The position numbers and the translations under genes were made by a program. Positions 4,587-8,399 of a DNA stretch of 8,399 nt are shown here, one piece after another. Numbering within the stretch: position 1 is the first letter of the stretch; every line of letters starts with the position of its first letter. The stretch spans positions 1 to 8,399 of the forward strand of contig JANXSH010000329.1 of the NCBI GenBank assembly GCA_025356615.1, read 5' to 3'. Source of the stretch: Planctomycetia bacterium (GTDB lineage Bacteria; Planctomycetota; Planctomycetia; Gemmatales; Gemmataceae). The notes under the pieces are model-generated. The model searched no databases. It was not told where the DNA came from and was given only the letters and a program-made list of their open reading frames with translations.

Positions 4587-6020
4587 ATGTCTCGCCTGCT
4601 GTTGCCCTCGAGCCTGATCGTGATCGCCGGCTCTTTGGTTGCTCTGTGGGTGGGCCAACCCCAGGCAGCCGAGCGGCTCGCGCCGGTCGGCGATGCCACG
4701 AAGAAGGCACCCTTCGAGCCTCTCGGAGTGTCCTCTTGCGCCTCGATGGCGTGCCACCACGGCAACGGCGAGCGCGGCAGTGTGGGGAGCGAATACTCGA
4801 CCTGGGTCGCCGTCGATCCACACGCCAAGGCGTATGGGTCGCTCTACAAGCCTGAGTCGATCCGCATGCACGAGATCATGGCGAAGGACGACAAGGTCTT
4901 GCTCGAGACGGGTGCCCACGGCAACCCGCTCTGCCTCCAGTGTCACGGCATGGGTAAGGCTGCCCCCGAGGCGCAACACGCCGACGGCGTCGGCTGCGAA
5001 CGCTGTCACGGCAACGCCGAGAAGTGGAAGGCGACACACTATCAGAATGGCTTCGACCGCACGAAAGACGGGTTCGTCGATCTCCGAATGCTGCCCGTGC
5101 GCGTCGAGACGTGCGTGAAGTGCCATGTGGGGGACGCTTCGGGGGATGTCGATCACGACCTCATCGCCGCCGGGCACCCGCGACTGCGGTTCGAGTACGC
5201 GGCGTATTACGCCAACTACCCGAAGCACTGGGCAGAGGTCACGGAGGGCGAGAAGAAGAACAAGAGCAAGGACGACGAGGTCTGCGGCTGGCTCCTGGGG
5301 CAGATCGTGTCGGCGCGATGCGCCGCCGAGCTGCTGGCGCATCGCGCCACGAACAAGCCGGATAGCTGGCCGGAGTTCGCCGAGTTCGACTGCGCCGCGT
5401 GCCATCACGGCCTCGCGCCGCCAAACTTCCGCAACGAGCGTGACCTGGAACTCGCCAAGAAGGCGAAGCCCGGCGAGAAGATCCCACTCGGACGGATGCC
5501 CTACGGGACGTGGTACAACCCACTCCTGCCGACCCTCGCCGGGGCGACGAAGATCGATCGCGAGAAGTTCGATGCCTCCCGCGAACGGCTCGATAAGTTG
5601 ATGCGCAAGAACGTGCCGAGCAAGGCGATGGTAAGCACGGAGGCCAAGACCTTCGCGGAGGAACTCCGGGTCTGGGAGAAAGCCGTCGCCGATCGTAGCT
5701 TCGACCCGACCGAGACGAGGGCGCTCATCAAGGTTTTGGCAGGGAGGAAGGATACGGTCGATTCCGGCTGGGACGGCGGCACGCAGGTCTACCTCGGCCT
5801 CGCGGCACTGCATCACGGGCTTATGGACCTCGACCAGAAGCAGAAACCTTTCCGCGAGCACTTGCTGAACATGCGAAAGACCCTCGGAGATGCGTACCCG
5901 AAGGGGGCGAAGGCGCGGCCACGCTACGATGTCCCCTCGGACTACCACCCGGCCCCGCTGACGACGAGCCTGAAGAAGATCCTCGAGCATCTGGAGAGCA
6001 AGAATGCGACCCGCGATTGA
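4587..6020 (+). CDS. Pentaheme c-type cytochrome, c554-like family (first paralogue)
   Basis: This is an exported multihaem electron-transfer protein of 477 aa. Residues 4-22 form a hydrophobic signal segment with a likely cleavage near QAA (26-28). Five haem attachment sites are visible: an unusual CX4CH, CASMACH (51-57), then CLQCH (116-120), CERCH (137-141), CVKCH (176-180) and CAACH (269-273). Conserved extra histidines that could be distal ligands are H79 (DPHAKAY), H190 and H197 (DHDLIAAGHPRL) and H274. The order and the AAGHP element resemble the cytochrome c554 family. The C-terminal ~200 residues carry no haem motif and are mostly helical and charged. The start at 4587 has GGAG six bases upstream, and the promoter just upstream is palindromic. 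It is followed by a paralogue overlapping by 17 bp and then a membrane protein, suggesting a respiratory complex in the periplasmic space. Substrate unknown; donor and acceptor cannot be named. Confidence 0.9.
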   Translation: MSRLLLPSSLIVIAGSLVALWVGQPQAAERLAPVGDATKKAPFEPLGVSSCASMACHHGNGERGSVGSEYSTWVAVDPHAKAYGSLYKPESIRMHEIMAKDDKVLLETGAHGNPLCLQCHGMGKAAPEAQHADGVGCERCHGNAEKWKATHYQNGFDRTKDGFVDLRMLPVRVETCVKCHVGDASGDVDHDLIAAGHPRLRFEYAAYYANYPKHWAEVTEGEKKNKSKDDEVCGWLLGQIVSARCAAELLAHRATNKPDSWPEFAEFDCAACHHGLAPPNFRNERDLELAKKAKPGEKIPLGRMPYGTWYNPLLPTLAGATKIDREKFDASRERLDKLMRKNVPSKAMVSTEAKTFAEELRVWEKAVADRSFDPTETRALIKVLAGRKDTVDSGWDGGTQVYLGLAALHHGLMDLDQKQKPFREHLLNMRKTLGDAYPKGAKARPRYDVPSDYHPAPLTTSLKKILEHLESKNATRD

Positions 6021-7605
6021 CCTGCGCCGCTCGGCGCTGATCCTGACTGCTCTCGTCGCGGCGTGCTTCCCCGGCTGGCTCGTCGTCGGGTCTTTCGTCG
6101 AGCGCCCGGCAGAGGCGCAGGAGAAGGAGAAGCCTGCAAAAGAGGATAAGGTCGATGAGCCGATCACGAAGACGCCATTGCACCTCGGCGCGAGCAGTTG
6201 TAGCAATGCGGGGTGCCACGGCGGCAAACCGCCCGCCAAGTGGCCCCTGCCTCTTCTCTGCCAATGTAACGAACACACAGTTTGGGAGGAGAAGGATAAA
6301 CACGCCGACGCCTACAACGTCCTCCTGCGTGATCGCGGGAAGCGTATGGGTGAGTTGCTCGGGTGTGACGTATCGAAAGATGCCAGGTGCCTGAGTTGCC
6401 ACGCTGTCGTAGTCAAAGACACCGTCGGAATGATGGCAGGCAAAGAGATTCTCGTCAAAGCGGACAAGACTAAGAGTGCTTCGTTTGCCCTTACGGACGG
6501 TGTGAGTTGCACAGTTTGTCACGGATCCTATCTCGAGTGGGAAGAACGACACAAAAATGAGAATCGAGTGCCCGAGTGGCGTCCTTTGACACGCCTCCAA
6601 AAGGAAGTCCAGTTCGGCATGACCGACCTCTGGAACCCGGTCACTCGGACCAAGCTCTGCGCCTCGTGTCATATCGGCAACGCCGGCGATAACAAGACCC
6701 CTGCTAAGGTCGTCACCCACGATATGTACGCCGCCGGGCACCCTCCCTTGCCAGGCTTCGAGGCTGCGATGTTCAGTGATGAGATGCCACGGCACTGGGA
6801 ATACATCGCCAAGAAGGACAAGAGGCTTTGGAAGGAGCAGGGCTACGACGGCAAGACGCGCGAGCCGACGCAGCTCTTGCTCGTCGGCTCTGCCGTCAGT
6901 CTCGGCGAGTCGCTGCGGCTGATCGCCTCCCAAGCCGAGGATTCGCTGAAGCCCGGTCGTGACCCAGAACTCGCAATGTTCGATTGCTACTCGTGCCACC
7001 ACGAGATCCGCTCGCCGAGTTGGCGGCAGACGCGCACCCCGGTCGGCAAGGTCGGACGGGTGCCGATGCGGACCTGGCCCATCGACTTGGTCCGTCTGTC
7101 GGTGCATCACCTGGCGAAGGACAAGGACGGGGCCAAGGCCAAATTGGACGAGCTAGACGCTCACATGGTCGCGCTCCAAAAGGCGTTCACCAGCAAGCAG
7201 CTCGGCGACGCGGGCCAGATCATCAAGGAGGCGAACCTATTCGCGAAGTGGGCCGACAAACTGGCCAAGGAACTCCACGATTCTACGGTGGATGAGAAGG
7301 CGACGAAGAAGCTCTTCGACCTGCTGCCCGCGACGTTCGCGAAACAGACGCCGGATTACGACTCCGCGCGGCAGATCGCCTGGGGCTACGAAGTGCTGAG
7401 CCGGGATTTGGGGACGACCAAGGAGAAGGAACCCGCCGCCCTCGCGGAGTTGCAGAAGGTTCTCCTCCTCCGACTGCCCGCAGGCCGGATGAAAGCGGGA
7501 AAGAGTTCGATCGAGACGGAATTGGGCGATCGAATGAAGTTGCTCAACAACTACGATCCGGTGAAATTCCGCGAGTTGCTGGGGAAGCTGGGCAAGAGCG
7601 AGTAA
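6004..7605 (+). CDS. Pentaheme c-type cytochrome, c554-like family (second paralogue)
   Basis: This 533-aa paralogue of the preceding gene is co-translated with it: its ATG lies inside the upstream gene's last codons, with GGAG seven bases before. Haem sites follow the same order: CX4CH CSNAGCH (66-72), CLSCH (129-133), CTVCH (169-173), CASCH (219-223) and CYSCH (328-332). Shared landmarks are DKHADAY (H100), DGVSCTVCHG, THDMYAAGHP (H239, H246), MPRHW and FDCYSCHH. The N-terminus has two arginines, a hydrophobic stretch (10-31) and either an AEA cleavage site (37-39) or a lipobox-like VAAC ending at Cys21, followed by a Lys/Glu-rich linker. Extra cysteines C86 and C88 lie between haems 1 and 2. 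The C-terminal ~200 residues lack haem motifs. GC content falls across the haem-binding part (about 6180-6720) compared with either end. Function as a periplasmic electron carrier working with its twin is inferred. Confidence 0.9.
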   Translation: MRPAIDLRRSALILTALVAACFPGWLVVGSFVERPAEAQEKEKPAKEDKVDEPITKTPLHLGASSCSNAGCHGGKPPAKWPLPLLCQCNEHTVWEEKDKHADAYNVLLRDRGKRMGELLGCDVSKDARCLSCHAVVVKDTVGMMAGKEILVKADKTKSASFALTDGVSCTVCHGSYLEWEERHKNENRVPEWRPLTRLQKEVQFGMTDLWNPVTRTKLCASCHIGNAGDNKTPAKVVTHDMYAAGHPPLPGFEAAMFSDEMPRHWEYIAKKDKRLWKEQGYDGKTREPTQLLLVGSAVSLGESLRLIASQAEDSLKPGRDPELAMFDCYSCHHEIRSPSWRQTRTPVGKVGRVPMRTWPIDLVRLSVHHLAKDKDGAKAKLDELDAHMVALQKAFTSKQLGDAGQIIKEANLFAKWADKLAKELHDSTVDEKATKKLFDLLPATFAKQTPDYDSARQIAWGYEVLSRDLGTTKEKEPAALAELQKVLLLRLPAGRMKAGKSSIETELGDRMKLLNNYDPVKFRELLGKLGKSE

Positions 7606-7681
7606 CCCTCTGGCCATAAGCCGACGGACTCCTTACACCACTCTCCAGCGACCCCTCGGACTCCCAAGGCAACCCCCGCCC
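7606..7681. other. Short spacer inside the cytochrome operon
   Basis: These 76 bp between the second cytochrome stop and the GTG at 7682 show no hairpin with a U tract and no good promoter, so read-through into the membrane gene is likely. AAGG around 7666-7669 is a weak ribosome site, 12 nt from the GTG. Confidence 0.45.
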
Positions 7682-8399
7682 GTGCTCATCGACCGCACTC
7701 ACACACGCTGGGCCATCGTGACGTTCCTCCTGAGCGTTGGCGCGCTGGCCTTACGCGCCTGGCTCGGCTGGGACCGTCCCGGCGGGCTGACCGGCGGGAC
7801 CACCGCCGGGCTGTGGTTCGGCGTCGCGGGGTCGTCGCTCATGATCTTCGCGGGTCTCCTCTCGGTCCATCGACGCTTGCCGGTCCGTCGCTGGCTGGGG
7901 AGTCGGCAAACTTGGCTCCGCGCCCACATATGGCTCGGCTCCCTCAGCGCGATCCTGATCTACTGTCACGCCGGCCCCCGGCTCGGCGGGCCGCTCGAGA
8001 TCACCCTCTGGGTCGTCTTGACGATCACGATCGTCTCGGGGATCCTCGGCCTCGTCTTCCAGGCGGTCCTCCCTCGGCTCATCACCCAGCGCGTGCCGTT
8101 CGAGGCACCCTACGAACAGATCCCGCACCTCTGCCTGCGGATGCGCCAGGAGTCCGATGAGGCGCTCGAAATGGCGCTGGCCGTCCCCGAACTCGAGCCG
8201 GGCGTCGGCGACGAACTGCGCTCGCTGCATGGGGGCGTGCGGGACTTCCTCGCGGAGTCGTTCGACCGTCGCTCACCGCTGGCGGAGCCTTGGCAGGCCG
8301 AGCCGGTGTTCGACCGGGTTCGCCGCACGGCCAAACTCGAGGAGTCATCGCAAAAGTCTCCTCTCGCCAAGGCGATCGATCGGCTCGAGCGCCTGTGCA
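7682..8399 (+). CDS. Four-helix membrane protein, probable b-type cytochrome (3' end outside window)
   Basis: This frame starts with GTG and has no stop before the right edge (239 complete codons). Four hydrophobic segments are visible at about residues 11-29, 43-62, 80-97 and 106-129, followed by a soluble, charged domain of at least 110 residues. Segment three carries H82 and H96 in RAHIWLGSLSAILIYCHAG, an H-X13-H spacing typical of haem b ligands in cytochrome b and ferric-reductase-like proteins; H63 ends segment two. The sequence after segment four (LPRLITQRVPFEAPYEQIP) resembles, from memory, membrane proteins found beside multihaem cytochromes. The start is a choice: GTG at 7682 precedes the first helix, while the first in-frame ATG falls at residue 54 and would remove it; GTG at 7718 is another option. 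It lies 76 bp after the second cytochrome, same strand, so it probably links the exported cytochromes to the membrane quinone or another carrier. Haem binding is inferred. Confidence 0.72.
   Translation, partial: MLIDRTHTRWAIVTFLLSVGALALRAWLGWDRPGGLTGGTTAGLWFGVAGSSLMIFAGLLSVHRRLPVRRWLGSRQTWLRAHIWLGSLSAILIYCHAGPRLGGPLEITLWVVLTITIVSGILGLVFQAVLPRLITQRVPFEAPYEQIPHLCLRMRQESDEALEMALAVPELEPGVGDELRSLHGGVRDFLAESFDRRSPLAEPWQAEPVFDRVRRTAKLEESSQKSPLAKAIDRLERLC

Noticed and set aside
4560..6278. A 572-codon open frame on the minus strand opposite the first cytochrome
   Set aside because: Antisense frame produced by high GC3. It is Arg/Leu/Val-rich with no motif, while the opposite strand has five haem sites, a signal peptide and a good ribosome site.
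5821..7110. A 429-codon open frame on the minus strand across both cytochromes
   Set aside because: It spans the junction of two real plus-strand genes, has no recognisable domain and has shadow-type composition.
7751..8230. 159-codon minus-strand open frame opposite the membrane protein
   Set aside because: Charged, low-complexity shadow composition, whereas the plus-strand frame encodes four clear hydrophobic helices.

Overview
The window is GC-rich, densely packed bacterial chromosome. The two paired c554-like pentaheme cytochromes, a long-form PurC and an intergenic TGACAAGG octamer array with inverted copies together suggest a member of the Planctomycetota, probably Gemmata-like. This is an inference from sequence style and family memory; no marker gene in the window fixes the taxonomy.

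Left part (1-2520): the C-terminal part of a type III Mod-like DNA methyltransferase enters from the left edge on the + strand. It overlaps tail to tail by 44 bp with a two-gene minus-strand unit. That unit comprises an unrecognised 109-residue protein and, overlapping it by 20 bp, a divergent dCTP deaminase/dUTPase-fold protein. The pair has a convincing sigma70-type promoter (TTGACA-N17-TATGCT) and visibly lower GC than its neighbours. Beside a modification methylase it looks like an accessory, possibly anti-phage, insertion.

Middle (2522-4326): purC (SAICAR synthase, de novo purine synthesis) lies on the minus strand. A 161-bp divergent promoter region separates it from a + strand metallo-beta-lactamase-fold hydrolase resembling class II cyclic-nucleotide phosphodiesterases. 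The stop codon of the hydrolase is the first TGA of an 8-bp tandem array (7 copies), which faces three inverted copies and can fold into a 29-bp perfect stem.

Right part (4540-8399): a + strand operon begins at an extended -10 promoter (TGGTACAAT) bracketed by a perfect 10-bp inverted repeat, a likely repressor operator. It encodes two tandem paralogous pentaheme c-type cytochromes, each with one CX4CH and four CX2CH haem sites, whose genes overlap by 17 bp. A GTG-started, four-helix membrane protein with an H-X13-H pair follows and runs off the right edge. The simplest reading is a respiratory module in which exported multihaem cytochromes exchange electrons with a b-type membrane cytochrome. 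Donor and acceptor cannot be told from this window. No tRNA, rRNA, CRISPR array, transposase or classical U-tract terminator was seen.
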